Positions 22,900-35,100 of a DNA stretch of 64,000 nucleotides are shown one piece after another (positions within the stretch are counted from its first letter, which is position 1; the number at the start of each line of letters is the position of its first letter). This DNA comes from Rugalucina vietnamica (lineage: Eukaryota; Mollusca; Bivalvia; Lucinida; Lucinidae), in contig OZ024877.1 of NCBI GenBank assembly GCA_964017185.1, forward strand, positions 5,434,006 through 5,498,005. The letters run 5' to 3'. A program made the translations under genes and the position numbers. Below the pieces are notes generated by a model. The model was not told the origin of the DNA, made no database searches, and was given only the letters and a program-made list of their open reading frames with translations.

Positions 22900-22966
22900 A
22901 AAAAAGTTGCAAAATATCTGCCCAGTCCAAAGCACACACATACAAGAATGCAGTAGAAGCCTCTGT

Positions 22967-23290
22967 GGTTACAGTAGTTAAGCTACTCTCCTTGTATAAC
23001 AGTTTGTTGGTTCAATCCTAGGCTTCTACAGTTAGGATATTGACTCTAAATTAAGGTCCTGTCTACATATGACCTTAGCTCTTGAAGGGACCCAGATAGT
23101 GTAGTGGATAACACACTCGCTTGTCACCTCTGTGATCTGAATTCAAATCCAGGTCAAGGCATGTAACAGGGTAGTGGTCGCCCATTCAAAGACGGTGGGT
23201 TACCCTGGGATCTCTGCTTCCTCCACCACGTTTGACCTCATAACGCCAACATGAGCTTTCTGTGTAATTGAAATAAAATAAGGTTTAAAA
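22967..23290 (+). repeat. tRNA-related SINE, probably with two tRNA-like heads
   Basis: The second head (about 23088-23150) has a box-A-like TAGTGTAGTGG and a box-B-like GAATTCAAATCC, the spacing expected of a tRNA-derived promoter. It is followed by a SINE-like body and an AATAAAATAAGG tail. The first head (about 22967-23030) has GTGGTTACAGTAGTTAAGC and GGTTCAATCC. Neither folds convincingly into a real tRNA. Confidence 0.5.
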
Positions 23291-23534
23291 CCGAACATTT
23301 GGATGTATACCAAATCAACCAACAGTGCATGATGCAGACAGACATCAGTGAGCCAAGAGTATAGCATCAACTTCTATCCTGTCTGCTTATTGAAAACAAG
23401 ATAAAGCTTGTGATACTGCCAAACTCATATGCCAGTTTGCATGAATTCCTCCACCACTTGAAGACCTTTCATTTAAAAGTTTGTACACTTGCAGGAACAT
23501 TGATAAAATTGACCAAATAAATCACACTTTTTTT

Positions 23535-23540
23535 TTTATT
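23535..23540 (-). terminator. Candidate ATMIN polyadenylation signal
   Basis: AATAAA on the minus strand, about 365 bp past the ATMIN stop codon and directly next to an A-rich run on that strand. It is the first canonical hexamer I notice there. Confidence 0.45.
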
Positions 23541-23903
23541 GATAAACATAAACAGATCTATATATTAAATACGTATGTGTATCAACAAACAAAATAATAA
23601 ATATAAACTCATAATCTATTGACCACCTTTCAAAGCTGCATAATGAAAGTTAGCACCTCAAAGATACAATTAACTTTCCTTGCTATCAAAAATTGGACGG
23701 AAGATGCTGTTTCTAAATTTCTCAACCATCATATTTGTTCATGCAAAAACAGAGCAAAATAACCAAAAGCCAGCAAAATAACTCTTAACAATAGTATTGC
23801 TAAAGGCGACTTCCACCAAAGCTGGACTGTACCTTTGTTACCCCAAATAAACACAAGGAGTTTTCATATGACCAAAACCACTATAGAACTCTAAAATAAG
23901 TCA

Positions 23904-26121
23904 TTATGATGCTAACTTTTCTAACTCATCAAATGCTGTTTGAGTTTCCATATTTGTCTGAAAACCTTCGGACTGATCCTGTTCAGAATTTGTAGTTTTT
24001 TGTGGCTCAGCAGCAGCATCTTTGATGGCATTATTATTCTCTTTGACACACTTTGCCTCAGCATTTCTATTATTACCTAAAATTGTAAGAGCAGTTGCTG
24101 CACTTATGACTTTCTCTGTCATAGTTTCAGATGTCTTACTGGTTTTGGTTTTATCCACCATAGTTGTGTTATGATCAACATTTCTATTTCTATCCATTCC
24201 AGAATTAGTACCACTTTCGACTAGAGATACAAGACTAGTTTGTGTTTCAGAACTTTTCAAGTAATCCATTTCCATACAGAAAGGTTCTATAGATGTATGA
24301 GCAGCGTCCATCAGTCCCAGGTCTATCAAATCTTGATCACTCAGTGTTTGAGTTTCCATGTTTGTCATCACAAGATCTAAGAAATCAATGCCAGAAACAG
24401 TCTGTGTATCTGAATCCATCGGCCCTAGCAAGCTACCAAAATCTGTTATTGTTTGTGTATTCATATCTATTGTTGATGAGCTTTCGTTAAGGAAATCAAA
24501 CTCTGTCAAGGTTTCAGTTGCCATTTCTTTATGATCAAATCCTGTTATTTTATTGTGGCCACTAAGAGAGGCAGTATTACTAAGATTTGGTGTGCCATTC
24601 TGAATTCCATACTCCAAGATAGGTTCTGTTTGTGCTCCAACTTCCAACAGAAGCCCACTAGATAACAGAAGCTGTTCGAATTCACTCGCAGACATTGCCT
24701 GAGCTTCCATATCAATTGTATTAGTATTAGAATTTTCATTTTGTCTACCACCCAACATCTGATCCTGTATAGGGTTGAACAGCTTGTGACTATCATAATC
24801 TGGCTGAGCAGAGTGTTCATAAGGAGAGACTGATGATGAAGCTGCAGTTTTATTAGAACTTGTACCTGTTTGGGCTGTGTGTGAATTTGAATAAGTTGCT
24901 AAACTATTATTGAAGGTTATACCAGAAGTTGTAGAAATAAACGGTCTATAAATTCTAGTTGATTCTGAAATTGGTACATAGTTCTTTTCGGACTCTGTCA
25001 ATAAGTTTCTGATAGTATTTCTTTTAGGTTTCATTGTCTTATCTTTAGTAGTACTAGCTATAGTCCCACCTGTATTTTCAAATCTAGAGCTTGTAGCATT
25101 GGTAGGTTCAGAGCTTGAGGTACTTATCTGTTTAGATACCATACTTTGTGTCTTTGTAGCTTTAAGACCTAGGGATTCAACAAATGTTGGTGCTATATCT
25201 GCTAATGGATTTACAGCATTGCCAGCCTTTTGAGCAGACGCACCAGAACTCGATGGTGAAATAATCAAATTCCCATTTGGAGTTATAGACAGTATGTTGC
25301 CACTGACTGTGTTAACACCCATCTGCTTGTTTCTTTCAATGTTTGACTTAAATGATTGAGCTGATGCTGGAAAAGAGTCACTCAAAATTTCAGCAACTTC
25401 AATTTCTTTTTCAAACTGCACACCACTTTCAACAGAGCCATCAGTCAAACCTGTTTCTGCATCATCTTTAGATTTCTTCTCTGGTGATATACCAGTCTGT
25501 GTCTCACTAGAACATGTTGCTCTCTTTCTGGCTAATTTTGCTCCGGGTTTCTGTGGAGTCACCTGAGAACCTACAGTTTTTCTTTGTATTGGTATATCAG
25601 CACTAGCCATGGCTTTCTTCAGAATATAATCCCCCGATGTCTGAGTACCGGTGACAGTTTTAAGTCTTTTTCTAGGAAACAAACTCACTGAAGTTTGCAT
25701 TCCTGTTGTTGACTTCTTGTTTGTTGACATTTGTAAGTTCTCCTTATCTGGTTTTAGTCTACTTTTAGCAGTCCTTTGAACAGGCTTTATAACATTTTTG
25801 TCTTGTTTGGTGCCTACAACTTTAGCATTAGGCTGATTTTCCCTCCCTTCAACAGCCAGGTTTTCCACGCCATAAATTTCAGTCTGAATAACAGCGTTTT
25901 GCCTGACAGGTGTTTCTGTTTCTCTAGATGCTGATTCCCCTTCCTCCAATTGCTCAGTGTTCACAGCCTCCATGGGTTTCTGTACATCAACAGGGAGAAT
26001 AGCTCTCGGTAATTTTGGTTTGTCTTTGGGGGGTGGGGGTAGACCCAGGATCAGAACTGCAACAGGCATTGGTCTGGGTTCTGGTACAGGTGTAGATGAT
26101 GATGGGGCTGTCTTGTTAGCT
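23904..26121 (-). CDS. ATMIN: ATMIN exon 4 (TQT-rich tail)
   Basis: Enters after TTTCTCCTCAG and completes the split codon to Arg (RANKTAPSSS). Low-complexity, Ser/Thr/Asn-rich, with basic patches (RKRLK, KKSKDD) and repeated LC8-binding sites such as GTQTS, ETQTG, NTQTI, DTQTV, ETQTL, ETQTS and ETQTA, the last only nine residues from the C-terminus. The repeated xTQT-x-D-D/E-L pattern in the last third suggests the sites multiplied locally. Confidence 0.92.
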
Positions 26122-29100
26122 CTGAGGAGAAAATACATATACACAATCAGAGAAGATATGTAAATAAAAAATCTGAAACCTCCGAATTGGATCGGGATCT
26201 TATGAACGAGACATTTAATAAGGTTATTCTCACAACCAAGATATTCTAAGAAATGTTAGTAACAGTTTTTAATTAGATTAGTATTTGATGCATATCTGAA
26301 GCTGTTATCATTCAGTACAATACTATTACATGTTTATACATGTACCTATATGAGCCATTATACATATATACATTGAACACACTTTCTTATTACATGCCTA
26401 CTTAAATACTTAAGCAATTATACCCTAGAATCTGACAGGTTTACAAATGGACTATGCCAGTAATTCAATCTTCTTTTTAGGTCTTTTACTCAAGTGCAAA
26501 GAGTGAATTCACTTTGTTCAATTTTAACAGTGAAAAGCTTGTCTAAAAAATATACTGTAAGTTCAGAAATTTTTGTGTCTAAAAAATATACTGTAAGTTC
26601 GGAAATTTTTGTGTAATTTTTATTTCGCGAATTTTTGATTTCCTAATTATAAGCCAGTTCTTGAAATCACGAGCGAGTACTCCCCCGTCTATAAAGCTTA
26701 TAGTAGTTCTTTATTAGGGAAAACTTTATTTTTGTGAAGCAACAAATTCGCGAATGTTAGCGAAAATTATGTTCTTGCGAACATTTCCGAATTTACAGTA
26801 AACTTGTCCTTACCAACACAAAAGAGTGAGAGCTTGAACTTGTGCTAAAGCATATGAGCCGCCTCATGGGAAAATCAACAATGTGGTTTCCGAACACGTC
26901 TGACACAAACCAGGCTGTACAGCTACAGAAGCAGGCTAGAAGCTTGAAATTTTGGAGTTAAGTAGAGGAGGAATTATACTATCCGAGTAGCGAAAACAAA
27001 GGCGCTGATCAGCTTCGCGGTTACCGCGAAGCTGATCTGCGCCTTTGTTTTCGCCTATGCAGATTGTTGGTTTTCCCACGTGGCGGCTCATATTTCATTT
27101 ACCTCTGTTTCTGTTTGCTGCCTTTCTTCACAGAATACTCTTCAGGAAAGTTGTGTTCCTTTCTATTACAGTGGGACTGCAGAGTCTCCTTGGTGGTATA
27201 TGACACAGGACAGGATCCACACTTGAACAGTACCCCACAATGCTCTAGGTGCCGCCGAAGCTCACGCTCCAGGCCGTACGCTGCTGGACATTTATCACAC
27301 TTGAAAACTTTCTCAGCATGGACTTTCTGGTAATGCTAGATAAGGATACCGTAAAGGAGACAATAAATTTGTTTGTATATGAAATAGTTTTCAAAAGGTC
27401 TGACATGAAAGTTGTGTTTCCAAACAGGTCCCAAACAAACCTGGCTGTGTTAAAAGGTTTTAAATTTGGACTCAAGATGTGGAAATGATATTATAAATAT
27501 ATGCACAGAAAACAAATATGCCAAATAAGATGCTCAATGTAGGAAATACACTGTAGCTGATACATGCATGCACCTTTATTTGCTTACATGTACAAAGAGC
27601 AGGTATTCTCAAGGTATACCCTTATAAGAATATTTTGAATAAAAAAACAAACAAAAACAACAACAACAACAACAACAAAAAAAAAACTTACTTGCTTTAG
27701 TAGCTTAAAAGTTGAAAAGTATCTGCTAGCCTCTGGATCATTCTGGTGTTTCTTGTATATACACTTCTCGGCAGGACAGTAGTACTGGAAGCTACAGCTG
27801 TCATTTACCTTCTTCCCCCTGATGCTGGAATACAGACATCTGTCTTGGTCGGTCTGTGAAAAAAGGACGGGGATTATGACTTTTCAGCTTTCATTGCCTT
27901 GCTATAAGCCCCAACCCCAGGGGACAGTACCCCCACAGTAAAGTTCAAACGTTGCTCTTTGCTCTGCACTTTGCAATACACACATCCAATGTTTTATTTA
28001 TATTTGCTATGTGCAGTATTGTGCACCAACCCAGAGATAAGTCAAATTACCTGGATTTATATGTTTCCCCTTCTGGTGGGCAAATGTGCTGACCTTTAGA
28101 AGTATAAACTTGTGTGATTATGGTATAGTTCAATTTATTTCTTTATTTTGTTGAAGTATAAAATCAAATCATTGCTTAAAGACAAAGGATGAATAGATAA
28201 ACATCTTTAAATTCAATTTCAAGCCAATTCAATATTTATGTTATTTTTGTGGTCAGATATTTTAAAGATATTGTCAATAAATCAATTAATCATCATAAAA
28301 AATAATGGAAATCTTATAAAAAGATTACAGCTTCATCAAATATGGATAAGATCAGTAAAATTTACTTATCTTATCCATATTTAATGAACAATTATCATAT
28401 GTATATAAAACTGAAAACCTGGAAATTAGGCAAAACAATAAACACTTTTCAGTATTGATATTTTGCCACCCACCAGACACTGACATTGATGTTCGATTCT
28501 GAAAAAAACATCATGTAACCCCCCCCCCCCAGGATTACCCCTCAATCCTCACTTTTATATAGCAAAACTCAGGTTTGGAGGGGTATACCTACCTTTCTTA
28601 TTTTTGCTCCAAAACATACATAGTAGGTACTTGTTATGCAAAAATGAGCAAAGATAAGAAACATATAAAAAAAAATTCTACTGATAATTTTCAATTTTAA
28701 CAACTGAAGAAAAATCTGAATATTACATGGACATGTTTTCGTAATGATAGTATGATTGTCTGATGATGTAAGCTGTGTACTAGTCTACAGAAGATCTCCC
28801 TTAAAGATCCTAATGTCTAAACCCAGTCATTTCCCCTGTACTGTGGGTACAGTCAAAAAAGTTATCAGATGATGATCAGAAATTGATTGACACAGTACAC
28901 TTCAACCTAATTATAACACGCCTCAATATAATGTGGTTTTCAATATAACATGGCCATGTCATGGCTCCTAAATTGAATATTTTATAATTCAAAGAATATC
29001 TCTGTTTTATCTCTGAATAATTCAAAGATTTCAGAGTTTACTGGTCATCTATCCATGTGAACTTGATATTTAAAGGACACAACCAAGTCCAGTATATCTG

Positions 29101-32100
29101 CCTCATACCTAGATTGTTATCTCAATATTGACAATGGAAAGCTCATATTACTACAGTAGGCTTTATGACAAGAGGGATGACTTCAATTTCCCAATAGTTA
29201 ACTTTCCATTTATGAGTAGCAATGTCCCATCAGCACCTGCTTAGGGAGTATATGTCTCTCAGCTAGTTCGCTATGCTAGAGCCTGCTATAACTACGAAGA
29301 CTGTTGATAGGGGGAAGTTACTCACCAGCAAATTGTTGTCACAGGGATATCGCAGGGAGAAGTTTGTGTCAACTCTTAAAAAGTTCTATGGGAGACATCA
29401 TGATCTTGTTGATCCCTACAGTGTGGCCGCATCTTAACTTGTGCCTTATGCCAATGGCCAATTAATAATAGGGCTTTCAATTACCGGACATTCGTTTCTT
29501 ACCAGATATTCATTTTCTCGGCTTTCACGGCTTTGTAAAATGTCATATAGACATGGCGGGTGCATTATAAGGGGCAGGTGATACTCACCCTTCGCGAACA
29601 CCTGATCACACCTACTGTTTTGGGTGGTCCATGCCTGTATGACTACATATCTTGTATTCGTCAATGTTATTACGGATTTTTATGAGCTACAATATACAAT
29701 TTTGGTACTTTGACCCCTTTACCTTACTGTATATGGGTGATTTTCAAAAAAATAAAGTAAAAGTGTGACATTGACCAATTTTAGGTCAAAATTGAGATGT
29801 GCATTTGCCTTTTTAATTTTTGTTCCAGGTTTTTCTATGGATGTCAAAATCAGAGAAATCAACATTCAAATCTTTTTGACAACAGCCATTTTTGTGATTT
29901 TCTTGTTTCTGTACTTTTTGTTGTTTATTTTCAAAACTGGTGATATACCTTATAAGTAGTGCTACATTTGTAACATACACTTTATGTTTCAAATTTGTTC
30001 TTAGTTTGATAGACCCTATACTGGGACTAGACTCTATGCCATTAATTTGATGAAATTCTCCCAAAAAATTTTTTTTCACACATTTATTTGATAAATTTGA
30101 CCCTAAAATTGCTTTCTGCACTTATAAATGTTTCCATAAACACTCAAATGATCAATGTATTTAATGATGAACAGTATCTTACAAGTGTACAATGCTTCCT
30201 GTGATTGCCATGTAAATTTATAAGAGTGAAAGTAATATGTATCGTTAGGAATTAGCGTTCAATTGTTTAGACTAGAAAATATGCGTTGCACTTGTGACAT
30301 CACTTTTGTTAATTATTAGAAACCAATATGCATAACTGTATGCAAAGGGTTGTTTTGTTGGTTTCTGTCTGACCTGCTAGACTAAAATATAAAGCAAAAT
30401 AACAAGTCATACATGATATGCTTATATGGTCAGTCAAGAAATACAAAACGTTGCACTTGTGACAAAAATGGTTAACTGATTAGATCAGCTACTTTTCAAA
30501 ATATAAGAAAGGGTTTTTAATGAAGCACCTCTGATAATCAATCCAGATACATCAGACTTGATCAGTAAGAGCATACAATAGATGTAGGGCTTACAGTGAT
30601 TGAACACTGGCTTTCACAAGTTTAAGCTAAGCTATTTTTACTGTAGTTTATTTTTAGGGGTATAGTTATCATTTATAAATGCTGAAGAGGCAACAAAGGC
30701 GAAATACATCCATGTTTCATTGGCAACTCTCAAGTACCTAATTGTTTGTAACTTTTTAGAGATTTTGTTTTGTTAGGTAATCAAATAATTGTTTTCTGAC
30801 CACTTGAAAATGGCTTAATATTTAAAATGTCACGCTAAAACGTTGCACTTGTGACATTTTTAGGTATATATTATAGGAATGAATTTTATTTTTGTTGATT
30901 TTATCGATGTGTAAACTCAGGCGAATCACTCACAAACTAAATAAAGCCCGAAGGGCTTTATGAAAAAGTTTGTGAGTGATTCGCCTGAGTTTACACATCG
31001 ATAAAATCAACAAAAATAATAATTCATTCCTTATAATTCCAACTTTTTCCCATTACACTGCATTTATTTACATTGATTTCATTTTTTATAGCCAGCGGAA
31101 GGAAAATAGAGGAAAACGGATCTTCATGAGGCAGCCATCTTGAAAATTTCCAAGGCACAGAACTCACTTCTCGCAATTATTAGAAGCTATAACTGGCTTC
31201 CTAAAGGCAAGCTGTAAAAGCGGGAGCTTTAAAACATCTCCCCTTCATTCAAAATTGTTCTTTTGGGGGGAAATGTCGCCGTCTGGGCCGATAGAAAGAC
31301 ATGTCGATTTTGAATGGGGCTCGGAACATTAGAAATTCAAACGTCAAATTTCAACACACAACAAGAAGATAAAAACGCTTACCTTACGATGTTGTATTAA
31401 AAGAAAAAGCGTCCATGTTTATTAAAAATTCCAAATATTCATTTCGACGCCTTCAAAACGCGTTCATCCATTGTTTTTATGACGTTTAGATTTGGTGACG
31501 TCAACGTTTCCTCGAGGAAACGTCACGTAATCACGTAACGTCGCGCCGTTTTTAAGGTGAAAACCAAGTATTCTTACGCATTGCTTTTATCGAAGTATAA
31601 AGTCTTATAAACAACCAATCAGAATGTAGGAAATTAGTGAAGTTGGAATTATTGTTGTATAAATCTGGTATAGATCCATCTTTTCTTATGAAATTTTGCA
31701 TGGAGTTTGACACCTTAATAACACACATTTAAGGTATAAATGAGACCTTATATGTATAAAGCTTATCAGTTCAGCTTTAATATTGAAAAATACTTCATTT
31801 TTTTGAAAACCACCCATATCTATGGTAAGGAACCTCATTATAACACGGTTTCACTAATAACATGGTCTGCTTCTATGGATCCCAAAGATAGCGTTATAAT
31901 GAGGTTGTACTGTATATGAAGATTGATCTTGTCAGAATGACATATTCGGTCCTTCGTACCCGGTGAATTACTCGGTGTTTATCCCTATGACCTTACTGAA
32001 TTAAAAGAAGTATGAAAACAAAATCAATTTTTTTGTAAAAGCTTTGCACATACACAAGAACAAGGCTTACGTCATAAGGTAATGATACTTTTTTCCGGTA

Positions 32101-35100
32101 TCAAACATCAATGTCTGGTGGGTGGTAAAACATCGATATCGGCTTTATTGGTCTATTGAAAGTCTGTGTTTATTGTCTCCCCTAATTCCCAGTTTTTCAA
32201 TTGTATAGATTTGATCATCGTTCATTTACTCATCTAATCCATATTTCATGAAGTAGTGGTCTTTTTTCAGATTAATAAATAAAGCTACAGATGAACCTAT
32301 ATCACATGTTTATACGAAGATCGGCACTTTCTGTCCACCAGAAAGGCATACAATCCAGGTAATCTGAGTTATCTCTGGGTCAGTGCGCATGCGCATAGAA
32401 AATGTAAACACAACCAGAACTGCCTCGTCCAATCAGGGACCACAGATTTTGATTGGGCAACAAGTTCCGAATGATGTAAACAAAAACATTGGTTGTGTGT
32501 ATATATTTAGATCGTTATCATTTCCACAACTCAGGGTATAAAGCCCATAATGTTTCTGGCAAATTTTGATTTTATAAGTACCTAAAAATGATTTAACCAT
32601 AACGATATTGGAATTTTTCCAGGTCCATCACAAACCAGCCTGTACAGTCACATAAGCACGCCAGAGTCTTCAAATTTCGGATTTAAGAAGAAGAATGATT
32701 GTCAGCTGTGCAGTTACCTGCGTCTTTGTTTTCGCCTATGCATATTGTTGGTTTTCTTATGCGATTTTGGTCGGCTTAAAGTGAAAAGAAATTTTAAATA
32801 CCATTAAAATAATGGCTTTTAAAAGCTATGAAAAAGATCAACTTTGTTACAGCTGACTGTGCAAGTTTGAAAGTCAAATTCTATTAGATACATGTACTAT
32901 GTTTACAGATTTTATATAGACTTCTTAGAATTCTCTGAGATGGGATTGTTAAGTTGCATTGTACATGTAAAGCTTAGATTGCATTTACTGGTTTCATTTC
33001 TGTTTGATACAGTAGTGTTTCCCCTAGCCCACTAAAAGGGCATGGTAAGGTTGCTAAAATAGGGCACTTTCAGCGAGCGGCAGCATGTCAAAAGGGCACT
33101 TTCAGCGCGCCACGACAAGCAAAAGGGCACCTTTTTAAGTGACCCAAGGCATATTAGGAGGGCTTTAAGGCATGGCGTGGCATCATTGTAAAAGTGGCTA
33201 GGGGAAACACTATACAGGCATTACTCTAGAAATCTCTTAAGTTGACTTTTTTCAAAATGATTTTTAGTTTGAGATGAGAAAATGTAAGGAAAATTATGAA
33301 ATTAAACTGTTTGTGCTTTTTTGTTTTATAAACCATGACACCATAGAAATGACCATTGTAGTTTCTCTATTGTTTTTAATGGAATACAGATGCAAATTTT
33401 TCATCCTGTAATAGACCCAAGTACCCTTGCAAGACTGGCTGCATGGTGGACGGAACAAAAAGTCACAGGAAAAGTCACGGAAATAAAGTCACGGAAAAAA
33501 AGTCACAGGAAAAAAGTCACAAGAAAAAAAGGCACAAAATTAAAGACTAAAAGAAAATACATATAATCTGTACATAAATGAAGTAGGATATAATTTTCAT
33601 GTTTAAAGTAAGAAATGATGAGAAACTTTCATTATTAAAACTAAATTCCTAATCTAGAAATTGAAAATTACTGAAACAAATAAATGATGGGAACCATCCT
33701 AGTATATGGGGCAAGGTGGTACAATGGTAAACCATGGAGCCAAAGGAAAGGGGCTGGATACCTAATGCTGCAATATATACATATTGTGCACTTGAACAAG
33801 CCTCTAATAAGTTCCCAGAGCACTGGTTTAGTACTCGGGTAGCATCATGGCATGACTGAAACGTAAAAACAAACCCAAAACAAAAATATTTTCACAATGT
33901 TTGTAATAATAAAAATGATGTCATTTTCTAACATAATCAGATAATGTAGATAAAAAAAAAAGATTTTATGTTTGTGACTTTTTTTCCAGTGACTTTTTTT
34001 CCTACCCAAATCTGTGACTTTTTTCCATGACTTTTTTTCCTGTGACTTTTTTTCCTACATTCTGTAAACTAGCCTCGTATAACATACACATCTTGCATAA
34101 AGTATGGTGCAGTCCGGTTACATTGCGCACCTAAGGCAAATTAGGCTGCGTATTTGCGTAATTACCCAATTAAAATATGAAAAAACGCAATTCATAACGA
34201 TCTGGTAGCGTAAGAAAACGCAAAAGAAATCGCCGATACGCAATACCGGAAAAATCAATTGCGTACTGGTTTTTATCGGTGTGCGCCGCACAACAGCTTA
34301 CGCCGTCTACATTAAACAAAAATGTCATTGGACAATGGACATGCGCAAATCGATCTATTGGAAGCCATTCTTTTCTGTTTTTTCGTTGGTTGACTGCGAT
34401 TTTAGTTAATTCTCACAACCAATCAATGCTTCCCTTTTATTTTATGCTCTGCAAAAGCGAAAGTAGAAGAAAATAAGGAAAGTACACCTAGAACACCATT
34501 TTTACCAAATTGTTTTCCATTTTACCCAATTGATTGAAAATAGAGTGCATAGCCCACAGAATTGAACTTACCCAATTAAAATTCCAGATACGCAATTGAA
34601 TGAAAAAGGGGTGCGTAAATACCCTATAGGTAGATATAACAAGCCATTTTTAAAATCTAAACTTTTTTCAAAAATTTTAACATCAGATAAAAATTCATTT
34701 TTTCTGGAAAATAATGGTGTTTGAATTATTAAAATCCATTCATTATTAAGCGAGATATGCACCTTTGAACTTTACTACTATTCCGAAAACCATCTGTCAA
34801 AATCGATTGATTTTTACAGGTAAACACAGTACACAAATATGTGTATTGGGTATATCGGTCAATGCACTATAATGGGAAATCCCGCGAACAGGTATTGACT
34901 TCTAGAGCAAAGCGCAGAAAAGCGCATGCGTCAATGTTGCCAAATTTAGTTTCATTTTGTTGGGAAGGCCCAAATCTTTCGTTCCGCGCAGGTCCGAAGA
35001 GGTCCGATTCAAAACGAGGCGAGGCACACGTGTTCAAAGTTCACCAATCTTTAGGCTTCATTTAGTCATGTGATATATGAGACATTGAAAAATGTTTTTT

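Larger units (their letters stand above)
28024..32390. mobile_element. Old TIR element, about 4.4 kb, with arms of about 300-470 bp
   Basis: The left arm (about 28024-28500) and right arm (about 32090-32390) are inverted relatives. ACCCAGAGATAAGTCAAATTACC on the left matches GACCCAGAGATAACTCAGATTACC from the right end; the shared inner parts include CCCACCAGACA and the TCCATATTT region. GTGCAC and GTGCGC just outside may be a worn target duplication. No transposase frame was found, and the middle holds other elements. Confidence 0.5.

Noticed and set aside
23088-23160. Functional tRNA gene
   Set aside because: Box A and B words are present but the arms do not pair into a cloverleaf; SINE origin is more likely.
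27064-27488. Plus-strand frames over ATMIN exon 3
   Set aside because: Shadows of the minus-strand zinc-finger exon, whose splice phases and motifs fit ATMIN exactly.
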